Positions 32,334 through 40,077 of a stretch of 64,000 nucleotides of DNA are shown here, piece by piece. Numbering within the stretch: position 1 is the first letter of the stretch; every line of letters begins with the position of its first letter. Under the pieces are notes generated by a model, which ran no database searches, was not told where the DNA came from, and saw only the letters and a list, made by a program, of their open reading frames with translations. The translations under genes and the position numbers were made by a program. The DNA comes from an uncultured Lachnotalea sp. (lineage in GTDB: Bacteria > Bacillota > Clostridia > Lachnospirales > Lachnospiraceae), in contig CAMSZT010000014.1 of assembly GCA_947066815.1 (NCBI GenBank), positions 1-64,000 on the forward strand, written 5' to 3'.

Positions 32334-33716
32334 TTATTTGGACAGGAACTCGTGAATCCCCTTGGCGCCTGCCCTCCCGGCTTCCATGGCCAGGATCACC
32401 GTCGCCGCCCCGGTCACCGCGTCGCCGCCGGCGTACACGCCGTCCTTGCTGGTCTTTCCGTTTTCTGCCTCCGCCACGATGCACTTCTTCCGGTTGGTCT
32501 CAAGGCCCGCCGTAGTGGACGAGATCAGCGGATTCGGGGAGGTGCCCAGGGACATGATGACCGCGTCGGCCTCGATCTCAAATTCGGAGCCCTCCAGGGG
32601 AACCGGCCTTCTCCTGCCGGACGCATCCGGCTCGCCAAGCTCCATCCGGATACAGCGGATCCCCTTCACCCAGCCGTTTTCATCGGTCAGGATCTCGGTA
32701 GGATTGGTCAGGAGGTTGAAGATCACACCCTCCTCCTTCGCATGATGGACTTCCTCCGCCCTGGCGGGAAGCTCCGCCTCGCTTCTCCTGTACACGATAT
32801 GGCTCTCGGCGCCCAGACGCAGAGCCGTCCTGGCCGCATCCATGGCCACGTTCCCGCCGCCGACGATGACCGCCTTCTTGCTGACCGGCATAGGCGTCGC
32901 ATAGTCCTCCAGTCTCGCCTTCATCAGGTTGCTCCTGGTCAGGTACTCATTGGCGGAGAACACGCCGTTGGCGTTCTCCCCGGGGATTCCCATGAACATG
33001 GGAAGTCCCGCGCCGGAACCGATGAACACGGCGTCAAAGCCCTCCTCCTCCAAAAGCTCGTCGATGGTCACGGATTTTCCGATGATCACATCCGTCTCGA
33101 TCTTTACGCCCAGAGATTTCACGTTCTCCACCTCCGGCTTGACCACCGCATCCTTGGGAAGACGGAATTCAGGGATGCCGTATGTAAGCACGCCGCCGGC
33201 TTCGTGGAGCGCCTCAAAGATCGTCACCTCATAGCCAAGCTTGGCCAGGTCGCCCGCACAGGAAAGTCCGGCGGGACCGGAACCGATGACAGCCACCTTC
33301 TTGCCATTTGCATGGTCTGCCTTCTTCGGTTTGATGCCGTTCTCCCTGGCCCAGTCGGCCACGAAACGCTCCAGCTTGCCGATGGAGACCGGATCGCCTT
33401 TCTTGCCGCGGATGCATTTGCCCTCGCACTGGGTCTCCTGGGGACATACCCGCCCGCAGACCGCCGGCAGGGACGAGGAGGCCGTCAAAACCTCATAGGC
33501 TCCCGCAAAATCCTCCTCCACGATCTTTGCGATAAATCCGGGAATGTCGATGGAAACGGGACAGCCCTGGGAACACATGGGCTTTTTGCACTGCAGGCAG
33601 CGCTTTGCCTCCTCCACCGCTTCTTCTTTATTATAACCAAGACATACTTCCTCAAAATTCGCCGCTCTCACCTTCGGCGCCTGCTCCCTGACCGGTACTC
33701 TCTTTAATCCTTCCAT
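32334..33716 (-). CDS. nfnB: NADH-dependent reduced ferredoxin:NADP+ oxidoreductase, subunit B
   Basis: 460-residue flavoprotein of the GltD/NfnB family. The N-terminus has two cysteine clusters for [4Fe-4S] centres (CLQCKKPMCSQGCP and CGRVCPQETQCEGKCI), then an FAD-binding GSGPAGLSCAG, an NADP-binding GGGNVAMDAARTALRLG, and a C-terminal GDAVTGAATVILAMEAG. Such genes are often labelled glutamate synthase small subunit. The gene directly upstream for an NfnA-type subunit, with a one-base stop/start overlap, makes the electron-bifurcating Nfn complex the better call. It links NADH, ferredoxin and NADPH in the cytoplasm of anaerobes. Confidence 0.88.
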   Translation of the reverse strand: MEGLKRVPVREQAPKVRAANFEEVCLGYNKEEAVEEAKRCLQCKKPMCSQGCPVSIDIPGFIAKIVEEDFAGAYEVLTASSSLPAVCGRVCPQETQCEGKCIRGKKGDPVSIGKLERFVADWARENGIKPKKADHANGKKVAVIGSGPAGLSCAGDLAKLGYEVTIFEALHEAGGVLTYGIPEFRLPKDAVVKPEVENVKSLGVKIETDVIIGKSVTIDELLEEEGFDAVFIGSGAGLPMFMGIPGENANGVFSANEYLTRSNLMKARLEDYATPMPVSKKAVIVGGGNVAMDAARTALRLGAESHIVYRRSEAELPARAEEVHHAKEEGVIFNLLTNPTEILTDENGWVKGIRCIRMELGEPDASGRRRPVPLEGSEFEIEADAVIMSLGTSPNPLISSTTAGLETNRKKCIVAEAENGKTSKDGVYAGGDAVTGAATVILAMEAGRAGAKGIHEFLSK

Positions 33717-34603
33717 TATTTGTCACCTCCGCAATGTCCGCATCCGCCGTGATGGGTGTCGCCCTCCTGGAATGCAAGAAGCTTCCTGCCTTCCTCCGTC
33801 CGGTACATGGCCTGACGCTTCATGGCCTCGTCGAAATTGATCAGATGTCCGTCGAACTCCGGACCGTCCACACAGGCAAACTTCACCGTATCGCCCACGC
33901 TCAGGCGGCAGGCCCCGCACATGCCGGTGCCGTCCACCATGATCGGGTTCATGCTGACGATGGTATGGATCCCCAGCTTCTTGGTGGTCAGACAGCAGAA
34001 CTTCATCATGATCATGGGACCGATGGCGACGCAGTGGTCGTACTCCTTGCCCTCCGCGACCAGATCCTCGATGGCCTTGGTCACCATACCGCTCCTGCCG
34101 TAGCTGCCGTCGTCGGTGGTCACGTAGACATTTCCGGCCACTTCCTTCATCATCTCTTCCATGATGACCAGGCTCTTTGTCTTGGAGCCGATGATCACGT
34201 CCGCGGCGATCCCATGCTCGTGGAGCCACTTCACCTGGGGATACACCGGCGCCGTGCCGACGCCTCCCGCCACAAAAAGGATCTTCTTTTTCTTCGTCTC
34301 CTCCAGATCACCTGTGATCAGATCGGAAGGCTGCCCCAGAGGCCCCACAAAATCCAGCAGGGCATCCCCCGCCTTAAGCTCTGCAAGCTGATGGGTAGAC
34401 GCTCCGATGGGCTGGAATACGATGGTCACCGTCCCCTTCTCCCGGTCATAATCCGCGATGGTCAGAGGGATCCTCTCGCCCTTCTCGTCCAGCCTCACAA
34501 TGATAAACTGGCCGGGCAGGCAGGACTTAGCCACGCGCTTTGCTTCCACATCCATCAGGATAATATTTTCCGCAAGATGTTCCGCTCTCAGAATCTTGAA
34601 CAT
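33716..34603 (-). CDS. nfnA: NADH-dependent reduced ferredoxin:NADP+ oxidoreductase, subunit A
   Basis: 295-residue ferredoxin-NADP-reductase-like subunit. An FAD-binding barrel comes first (PLTIADYDREKGTVTIVFQ), then a nucleotide-binding part (ILFVAGGVGTAPVYPQVKW). A cysteine set for a [2Fe-2S] cluster follows near the C-terminus (GTGMCGACRLSVGDTVKFAC), with a further His/Cys-rich tail (HHGGCGHCGGDK). The same family contains the dihydroorotate dehydrogenase electron-transfer subunit, but pairing with nfnB settles the call. AAGGAGG precedes the ATG, and a good promoter lies about 60 bp upstream (34663-34691). Confidence 0.88.
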   Translation of the reverse strand: MFKILRAEHLAENIILMDVEAKRVAKSCLPGQFIIVRLDEKGERIPLTIADYDREKGTVTIVFQPIGASTHQLAELKAGDALLDFVGPLGQPSDLITGDLEETKKKKILFVAGGVGTAPVYPQVKWLHEHGIAADVIIGSKTKSLVIMEEMMKEVAGNVYVTTDDGSYGRSGMVTKAIEDLVAEGKEYDHCVAIGPMIMMKFCCLTTKKLGIHTIVSMNPIMVDGTGMCGACRLSVGDTVKFACVDGPEFDGHLINFDEAMKRQAMYRTEEGRKLLAFQEGDTHHGGCGHCGGDK

Positions 34604-34662
34604 GTTATTTCCTCCTTACCTTTCCTGGGCATAGCGTCTCTCCCGCACATGCCGCCTGTTTC

Positions 34663-34691
34663 ATTTTAACACTGTACTTTCCGCATTTCAA
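34663..34691 (-). promoter_or_regulatory. Sigma-70-type promoter of nfnAB
   Basis: On the minus strand TTGAAA (34686-34691), 17 bases and TAAAAT (34663-34668). It lies about 60 bp upstream of the nfnA start in the gap between nfnA and the zinc-ribbon gene. Confidence 0.6.
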
Positions 34692-34719
34692 CTAAATTTC
34701 GTGAAAAAACGCCAAAATC

Positions 34720-34752
34720 CCCGCCGGCTGTCAAAATGTTCCAGCCGGCGGG
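34720..34752 (-). terminator. Terminator after the zinc-ribbon/Yip1-like gene
   Basis: CCCGCCGGCTG (34720-34730) and CAGCCGGCGGG (34742-34752) form a perfect 11-bp stem with an 11-base loop. T-rich sequence follows on both strands (ATTTT then six T on the minus strand). It ends the leftward five-gene cluster before the nfnAB promoter. Confidence 0.75.
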
Positions 34753-34766
34753 AATTTTTCCTCCGT

Positions 34767-35849
34767 TTACAGGAATCTGGAAATGCTTCCGCCCAGCATA
34801 AAGCCGAAGATGATGGCGAGAATCAGAGTCACGACCGCATTGACAACGAACAGGAAGAACAGCTGCCATACCCGTTTGTTCTTATCCTCCAGAAGGAAAT
34901 CCGCGATCCCGGCCGGTACAAAGAAATAGGTCAGGAGATTCCCCAATACATAGATCAGATACGCAATCGCAAAGGGAATGGGATTCACATCATACCTGGT
35001 CACGATCGGGAAGATCAGTACGACCAGCGCCGTCAGGGCCGTGAAAGGCATCTGGGCCAGAGCCTTTGCCGCCGCAACGCCGAGTCCCTGCATAAAATTC
35101 ATCCTCTTATTTCCCCGGCTGCCAAAGAGCATAGCGACAGCGCCCCAGCAGGCAAGGATGCAGAGAGAGGCGAGCAACGTCACAAAAAACAGCGTCGGCG
35201 TGCTGACTACCTTTACGGATACCATCCCGCCGCTGGCACGGCTGACGGCTGAATTTACTTTAATGCCGAAAAACATGAAAATAAAGGAAAACAGAAGGCT
35301 CTGGATCCCGCAGATCCCGAAGATCACCGGGGCTTTCCCGGCCTCAGCCATGCCGGACAGAGTATCCGCCGGCTTTTTCCAGGTATCCACGATGGTGCCC
35401 CACAGTCCCTTTATATAAATCCCTGCCGCATTCGGCTGCGGCGGCGCCTGAGGCCCGCCGTAAGGCTGACCATATCCCTGAGGGCCGCCCTGTCCGTATC
35501 CGTAAGGCTGGCCCTGAGGCGGCACCTGGCCGTAGCCGGGGCCTCCCTGGGGCGGCACCTGACCGTAGCCGGGCCCTCCCTGGGGCGGCACCTGACCGTA
35601 GCCGGGCCCTCCCTGGGGCGGTACCTGGCCGTAACCGGGGCCTCCCTGAGGCGGCACCTGGCCATAGCCGGGACCCCCCTGGGGCGGCACCTGGCCATAT
35701 GCCTGCTGCCCTCCCTGGGGCGGCGTCTGGCCGGGGGCCTTCTTTTCTAAAGGGACCGCCGTCTTCTGGGCAGCGCCCGTCTGCTGTCCACAGGTACAGA
35801 CCTCGCCGTCCTGCAGGGGCCTTCCGCACTGACTACAAAATTTCGCCAT
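34767..35849 (-). CDS. Zinc-ribbon, Gly-Tyr-Pro repeat, Yip1-like membrane protein
   Basis: 360 residues. An N-terminal zinc ribbon (CSQCGRPLQDGEVCTCG) is followed by a low-complexity stretch with six copies of YGQVPPQG (about residues 50-115), further Gly/Tyr/Pro/Gln sequence, and a membrane domain with about five hydrophobic segments resembling Yip1-type proteins. No catalytic motif is seen. It is the last gene of a leftward five-gene group in which three proteins share the zinc ribbon plus repeat plus membrane layout; the other two are an FHA protein and a CpaE-like ATPase. Function unknown; a membrane scaffold or envelope role is a guess. Confidence 0.8.
   Translation of the reverse strand: MAKFCSQCGRPLQDGEVCTCGQQTGAAQKTAVPLEKKAPGQTPPQGGQQAYGQVPPQGGPGYGQVPPQGGPGYGQVPPQGGPGYGQVPPQGGPGYGQVPPQGGPGYGQVPPQGQPYGYGQGGPQGYGQPYGGPQAPPQPNAAGIYIKGLWGTIVDTWKKPADTLSGMAEAGKAPVIFGICGIQSLLFSFIFMFFGIKVNSAVSRASGGMVSVKVVSTPTLFFVTLLASLCILACWGAVAMLFGSRGNKRMNFMQGLGVAAAKALAQMPFTALTALVVLIFPIVTRYDVNPIPFAIAYLIYVLGNLLTYFFVPAGIADFLLEDKNKRVWQLFFLFVVNAVVTLILAIIFGFMLGGSISRFL
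35515..35710 (-). repeat. 33-bp tandem repeats inside the zinc-ribbon/Yip1-like gene
   Basis: About six tandem 33-base units encode the 11-residue repeat GGPGYGQVPPQ. Units differ mainly at third codon positions. Such in-frame repeats can gain or lose units without breaking the frame, so length may vary between strains. Confidence 0.85.
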
Positions 35850-35928
35850 ACTACTTTTCCTCCTTTATGCATCCCCCGTTTCCGGGCATGCGGTATCTGG
35901 TATAAAATTTAATCCTGTCCGGAACCTT

Positions 35929-37023
35929 TTAGAACAAACTATCTGATTCCTCATTGTCAATTTTCCAGACAGGAATGAACAGGATTTTTTTTCCTGATCT
36001 CACCACGACTATATCCGTCTCCTGGCTCTGATCCATCCCCATGAACTCCATGCTCATCTCGATCTTGATCTTCTTTCTTGTCAGGCCGTCATCCCCCACG
36101 TAGGACTCCCCTTCCGAGACCTTTTTATATTTTATCGTATCCAGGACTCCCGACAGATAGGAGAGACCAGCCATGCCGGACTTCGCTTCCCGGATAAACT
36201 CCTCCTCCGACATCCAGTCCGGAGAGCTCTCGTCCCCCCAGTAAACGCTGTCGTAGACCTTTTCCCAGTCACTGTCCTTAAACGCATGAAAGAAATGTTC
36301 CACCGGCGCCATGGGATCGCTCTCCCTGATATACAGGAAGGCTCCGCCGCCGAGGAGTGCCGCCAGAAGAATGAGGATCACCGCAATAACAATGCCTTTC
36401 TTGCCCCTCTTTTTCGGCTTCCCTCCGTCCACTGCCCCGTAAGGCTGCGGATATCCATAAGCGTCCTGGCCATATCCCGGCTGTCCGGCTCCCCCATACG
36501 GCGGCTGGTTCCCGTAAGGCCGGCCCCCGTAGGACGGATCCCCATAGGGTCGGCCTCCATAGGGCTGCTGATTCCCATAAGACTGCCAGTCCCCGCCGGA
36601 CGGATCTCCGTAGGGCTGCCCCCCGTAGGGCGGATCCCCATAGGGCTGGCCTCCGTAGGGCTGCTGGTTCCCATAAGACTGCCAGTTCCCGCCGGACGGA
36701 TCCCCATAAGGCTGGCTTCCATACGGCTGCCCCCCATAGGGCGGAGCCTGCTCCCCGTAAGCCGGCTGGTCTCCGTAAGCGGGCTCCGGGTCCTCATAGG
36801 CGGGCTCTCCCGTCCCATAGGAGGGAGCTCCGTCCTCTCCGTCCGGCCCTGTATAAACCGGCCCCTCCTCACGGAGCGGCCGACCGGCCTCCGGAAGCAC
36901 CCCGCCCAGGGGCACCGTCTCCTCGCCCGCCGCCGGTGGAGCCTGTTCTTCCAGAGGCTTTCCGCAGCTTCTGCAAAATCTTGCCGTATCGTTGTTCGGC
37001 GCCCCGCAATGCATACAATACAT
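35929..37023 (-). CDS. Zinc-ribbon, Gly-Tyr-Pro-Gln repeat, single-pass membrane protein
   Basis: 364 residues. N-terminal zinc ribbon MYCMHCGAPNNDTARFCRSC, then an acidic stretch, then irregular repeats built on YGGQPYGDPSGG and WQSYGNQQPYGG (about residues 85-195). A basic patch and one membrane segment follow (IVIAVILILLAALLGGGAFL, about 210-230), then an extracytoplasmic domain of about 130 residues (PMAPVEHFFHAFKDSDWEKV and onward) resembling DUF4878-like folds. The repeat-plus-anchor layout matches its neighbours at 34767 and 39075. No enzyme motif is visible. Confidence 0.78.
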   Translation of the reverse strand: MYCMHCGAPNNDTARFCRSCGKPLEEQAPPAAGEETVPLGGVLPEAGRPLREEGPVYTGPDGEDGAPSYGTGEPAYEDPEPAYGDQPAYGEQAPPYGGQPYGSQPYGDPSGGNWQSYGNQQPYGGQPYGDPPYGGQPYGDPSGGDWQSYGNQQPYGGRPYGDPSYGGRPYGNQPPYGGAGQPGYGQDAYGYPQPYGAVDGGKPKKRGKKGIVIAVILILLAALLGGGAFLYIRESDPMAPVEHFFHAFKDSDWEKVYDSVYWGDESSPDWMSEEEFIREAKSGMAGLSYLSGVLDTIKYKKVSEGESYVGDDGLTRKKIKIEMSMEFMGMDQSQETDIVVVRSGKKILFIPVWKIDNEESDSLF

Positions 37024-37043
37024 ACCCGTTCCCCCTTTATTTT

Positions 37044-38009
37044 TTATCGCACCATGAACTGAAAAGGCTCATCTGCCAGGACAAACCCGTCCCCGTGGCA
37101 GAGCCGGTATTCCTCCCCCGGATCCAGGCGCATCCCGTTCAGATAAGTGAAATTGGTCGACTCATGATCCACCAGATAATACTCCCCGCCCTCCATGATG
37201 ATGCTGGCATGATGTCGGCTGACAGCCCGGTTATCCGGAACACAGAAATCCGCGTCCCTGCTCTTCCCGATCAGGGTTTCGTCCAGTACAACGGCCATCT
37301 CGTCTCCTGTCCGGATCCGGATGATATAGGCGACCTCCCTGGCTCTCGTAAAAACGTCGGGGATCATGATGTTGAGCCCCTCGCCGCTCTCCTTCCAGGA
37401 ATCTCCGTAGCCCGCGTCCTCTCTTCCCGCATGCCCATAGGACTCCGGTTCCTCAGAGGCCGCCGCCTCCGCGGAAGCCGCAGCGATGTCCTGCAGAAGA
37501 AGCGTATCCGCCATGGTCTTGCACTGGTTCAGGTTTTCCCTGTTCACACCCTTCACATAATTGAGCAGCGTATGCATATTCTCCTGATTTTGCTCCGGAT
37601 CCCCCTCCATGATCGTCACAAGCTCCGCCATCAGAAGCCGCAGCTTCTCGATCGGGCTCCTGGGATCCTTCTGCAGGCCGCAGATCCACCGGATCTCCCC
37701 GGTCTCATCCTGGACATAGACGTCGGAAAGGCTCATGAGGAGCTCACTTCTCGGGATCATGTATTCATCCAGGTTCACCCACACGTTTAGCAGGCTTTTT
37801 AACACCTGCACCGCCGTCTTTTTCGACATCCCGGCCGAAAAGATCCGGCTTAACGGGGTAAAGCCCGCCGTATTGTAATTGGCCTCCCCGCCCTCTCCGC
37901 CCACAAGCTCCAGGCGGAACACGCCGTCGATCTCGTTGCAGAAGAGCATATTATAAGTCACATGGTCAAAGGCGCTCTCCATGGACGCCTGCCGTTCGAT
38001 CCTATCCAT
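37044..38009 (-). CDS. FHA-domain protein with DUF6382-like N-terminus
   Basis: 321 residues. The N-terminal 160 or so residues (SAFDHVTYNMLFCNEIDGVF at the start) look like the DUF6382 region often found before FHA domains in Lachnospiraceae. The C-terminal FHA domain has the phosphothreonine-binding signature LIGKSRDADFCVPDNRAVSR followed by HHASI and TNFTYLNG. FHA domains bind phosphorylated threonine on partner proteins, so a Ser/Thr kinase should act on this system; none is encoded here. It lies between the CpaE-like ATPase (21 bp gap) and the repeat protein. GGAGG precedes the ATG. Confidence 0.82.
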   Translation of the reverse strand: MDRIERQASMESAFDHVTYNMLFCNEIDGVFRLELVGGEGGEANYNTAGFTPLSRIFSAGMSKKTAVQVLKSLLNVWVNLDEYMIPRSELLMSLSDVYVQDETGEIRWICGLQKDPRSPIEKLRLLMAELVTIMEGDPEQNQENMHTLLNYVKGVNRENLNQCKTMADTLLLQDIAAASAEAAASEEPESYGHAGREDAGYGDSWKESGEGLNIMIPDVFTRAREVAYIIRIRTGDEMAVVLDETLIGKSRDADFCVPDNRAVSRHHASIIMEGGEYYLVDHESTNFTYLNGMRLDPGEEYRLCHGDGFVLADEPFQFMVR

Positions 38010-38030
38010 CCTACCTCCACTCCCTTTCCC

Positions 38031-39041
38031 TTACCGCAGGACTTCACGGAGCGCCTCATGCTCCATGATCTGTTCTGCCATCTGTGACGGGCCCGCGGGA
38101 GGAAGCACCCCGATGGTCCCGGCCACAGGAAGCTCCGGATTCTCATACAGCCGTCCGTACTTCTCGTGGAATCTGTTGTATAAAAGCACGGATTTCTGGC
38201 AGAGGCCGTTCCCCAGCATCTTGAAGAGGCACCAGATCTTATGGAGCCTCTGATTGGAGGTATAGACTCCGTCGTCCACAAAGATCACCCGGTCTGCCAT
38301 ACGGCAGGCCTCCAGAAAACCGTAATTCACGGAAAAGCTGCTGTCGATGATGATATAGCGGAATTCCCCCGAATCGATGAGCCGCCGCAGGAACAGCTCC
38401 ATCCGGGCCTTCGTGACATTCATCAGGGAGAGCGGCGCCGAGAGATTGTCATAATAATAAACGCCCCCGCTGTCCCTGTTTAAAACCGCCGCCATGGCCG
38501 CGTCCAGGTCTCCTCCCGTCTCCAGTTCCTTCAAAAGATACTGGACATCTCTGGGGTTTCCCCCCTGGAAAATCGTCCCCGCATCTCCAAGGCTGCTCAT
38601 ATTGAAATAGAGGACCCTCTTTTCCTCCCTGGCCAGCTTCTGGGCACAGGCCGCCGCCGCCGCAGAACAGCCGCAGCCCGCGCTGGCCCCGGCAAATACC
38701 AGCAGCCTGACGGAGGTATCTTCCCTCTCCAAAAGGGTTTCCAGCACCTCCAGGATCTCCCTCCGGCTCTGATACCGGAAGATCTCCCCCTCCTCTTCCA
38801 TGGGTTCTCCCGTCAGATAACCCACATGGATATCACCGATGAACAGCGGATATTCCCCCCGCAGTTCATCCGACACCAGGACGCCGGATATTTCCCTGGC
38901 CGAGATCAGATGATCCAGCTGCTCCCGGTCATATACCGGCCTGAACTCATACTCCTCCTCTGCCGCCTCATTCATATACTGGCAAAATCGCCCGGTGTAT
39001 TCCCCGTCCGGGTCATACACCGCAATCCGTATCTGTCCCAT
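38031..39041 (-). CDS. CpaE/TadZ-like ParA-superfamily protein with atypical P-loop
   Basis: 336 residues. An N-terminal receiver-like part (IRIAVYDPDGEYTGRFCQYM) without clear phospho-site is followed by a ParA/MinD-like domain from about residue 112. The deviant Walker A motif normally reads KGGxGKT; here the position reads GASAGCGCSAAA (118-129) with no lysine at all. YIIIDSSFSVNYGFLEA corresponds to the Walker B-like strand. In Tad pilus systems TadZ localises the machinery at a pole. No other tad or pilus gene is present here; the partners appear to be the FHA and zinc-ribbon proteins. ATP binding is doubtful. Confidence 0.75.
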   Translation of the reverse strand: MGQIRIAVYDPDGEYTGRFCQYMNEAAEEEYEFRPVYDREQLDHLISAREISGVLVSDELRGEYPLFIGDIHVGYLTGEPMEEEGEIFRYQSRREILEVLETLLEREDTSVRLLVFAGASAGCGCSAAAAACAQKLAREEKRVLYFNMSSLGDAGTIFQGGNPRDVQYLLKELETGGDLDAAMAAVLNRDSGGVYYYDNLSAPLSLMNVTKARMELFLRRLIDSGEFRYIIIDSSFSVNYGFLEACRMADRVIFVDDGVYTSNQRLHKIWCLFKMLGNGLCQKSVLLYNRFHEKYGRLYENPELPVAGTIGVLPPAGPSQMAEQIMEHEALREVLR

Positions 39042-39074
39042 AGATATGTAATCCTTTCTTCCAAGATCACAGGA

Positions 39075-40007
39075 TCAGTACCCCATTTTTTTCTCGTAAT
39101 CCGCGATCAGCTTCCTGTTGGCAGTCTCATAGTCGTTGAACACATTTTCGTTAAAATGATCCGGCTCGATGAGCGGCACATACCAGGACTTACCGAGAAA
39201 ATACTCATTGAGGGAAGCATCCTTGAATTTTCTGCCGTGACGGGCATAGATCTCATTCCTCGCAAGCCTCAGCTGCTCCTTCGTAAGAGGAGCCAGATCT
39301 GCCTCCGTCAGATAAGCGGAATTGCTGGTGGGAAGGATGTATTCGGACACCGCCTCTGTGGACGGGGGGACCGTCGTCTCCGGCGCCGCGGGAGCCGTCG
39401 TTTCCGGCGCCGGTATCTCTGTCTCCTGCAGCGTGGTCTCCGGGATCCCCGTCTCCGGCACCCCCTGCGACGCCTCCTCCGCAGAGACGTTCTCTCCCGT
39501 CTCCCCGCTCTCGACGGCTGTCACCCGGCCCTCGCCGCCTCCGTCCTTCTTCCCTCCGAAGGTCCGAAAGCCCAGGATCACCAATACAACGATCAGGGCT
39601 GCCGCCACGACACTGAGCGCCACGATCAGCGCTGTCTGGCCGCCGCCCTTTTTCTTCTTTTCCGGCCGATCGGGATATTCCTCAGGCATCCTGCCAGGCT
39701 GAGGGCCCGGATCCTTGCGGCTCTGCCTGTGATCCGGTCTTCCATAGGGAGCTGGTCCGTCCATACCCTGAGGCCGTCCATAGCCCGGAGCCCCGCCGGA
39801 GGGGCGGGCCGGATCCCCATAGGGGCGTCCATATCCAGGATCCCCGTAAGGCATTCTGTCCTGGACTCCCCCTCCAAAACCCTGCTCCTCATAGAGGGAT
39901 TTCCCATAAGACGGCTCCGGAGCCTCTACCGGCTTTACCGGCGTCCCGCAGCCGTCACAGAATTTAGAATTATCTGGAATTTGTTTCCCGCACGCCTCGC
40001 AAAACAT
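39075..40007 (-). CDS. Zinc-ribbon membrane protein with C-terminal YARHG domain
   Basis: 310 residues. N-terminal zinc ribbon (FCEACGKQIPDNSKFCDGCG), a Gly/Tyr/Pro/Arg-rich stretch (about 45-130), one membrane segment (TALIVALSVVAAALIVVLVI, about 133-155), a Thr/Pro/Glu-rich linker, then an extracytoplasmic YARHG domain with LRLARNEIYARHGRKF and YFLGKSWYVP. YARHG domains are found on surface proteins of Firmicutes with no defined reaction. It is the first gene of the leftward group ending at 34767; the gap to the CpaE-like gene is 33 bp. Confidence 0.82.
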   Translation of the reverse strand: MFCEACGKQIPDNSKFCDGCGTPVKPVEAPEPSYGKSLYEEQGFGGGVQDRMPYGDPGYGRPYGDPARPSGGAPGYGRPQGMDGPAPYGRPDHRQSRKDPGPQPGRMPEEYPDRPEKKKKGGGQTALIVALSVVAAALIVVLVILGFRTFGGKKDGGGEGRVTAVESGETGENVSAEEASQGVPETGIPETTLQETEIPAPETTAPAAPETTVPPSTEAVSEYILPTSNSAYLTEADLAPLTKEQLRLARNEIYARHGRKFKDASLNEYFLGKSWYVPLIEPDHFNENVFNDYETANRKLIADYEKKMGY

Positions 40008-40077
40008 GATTTTCCCCCATTTTCCTCTTCAATTTCAAAAGCTATTGCTATTTTAACACATCTTTCCGAACACTGCA

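Noticed and set aside
35515-35710. Regularly spaced direct repeats that look like a CRISPR array
   Set aside because: The units are contiguous, 33 bases long without unique spacers, and encode an in-frame Gly/Tyr/Pro repeat.
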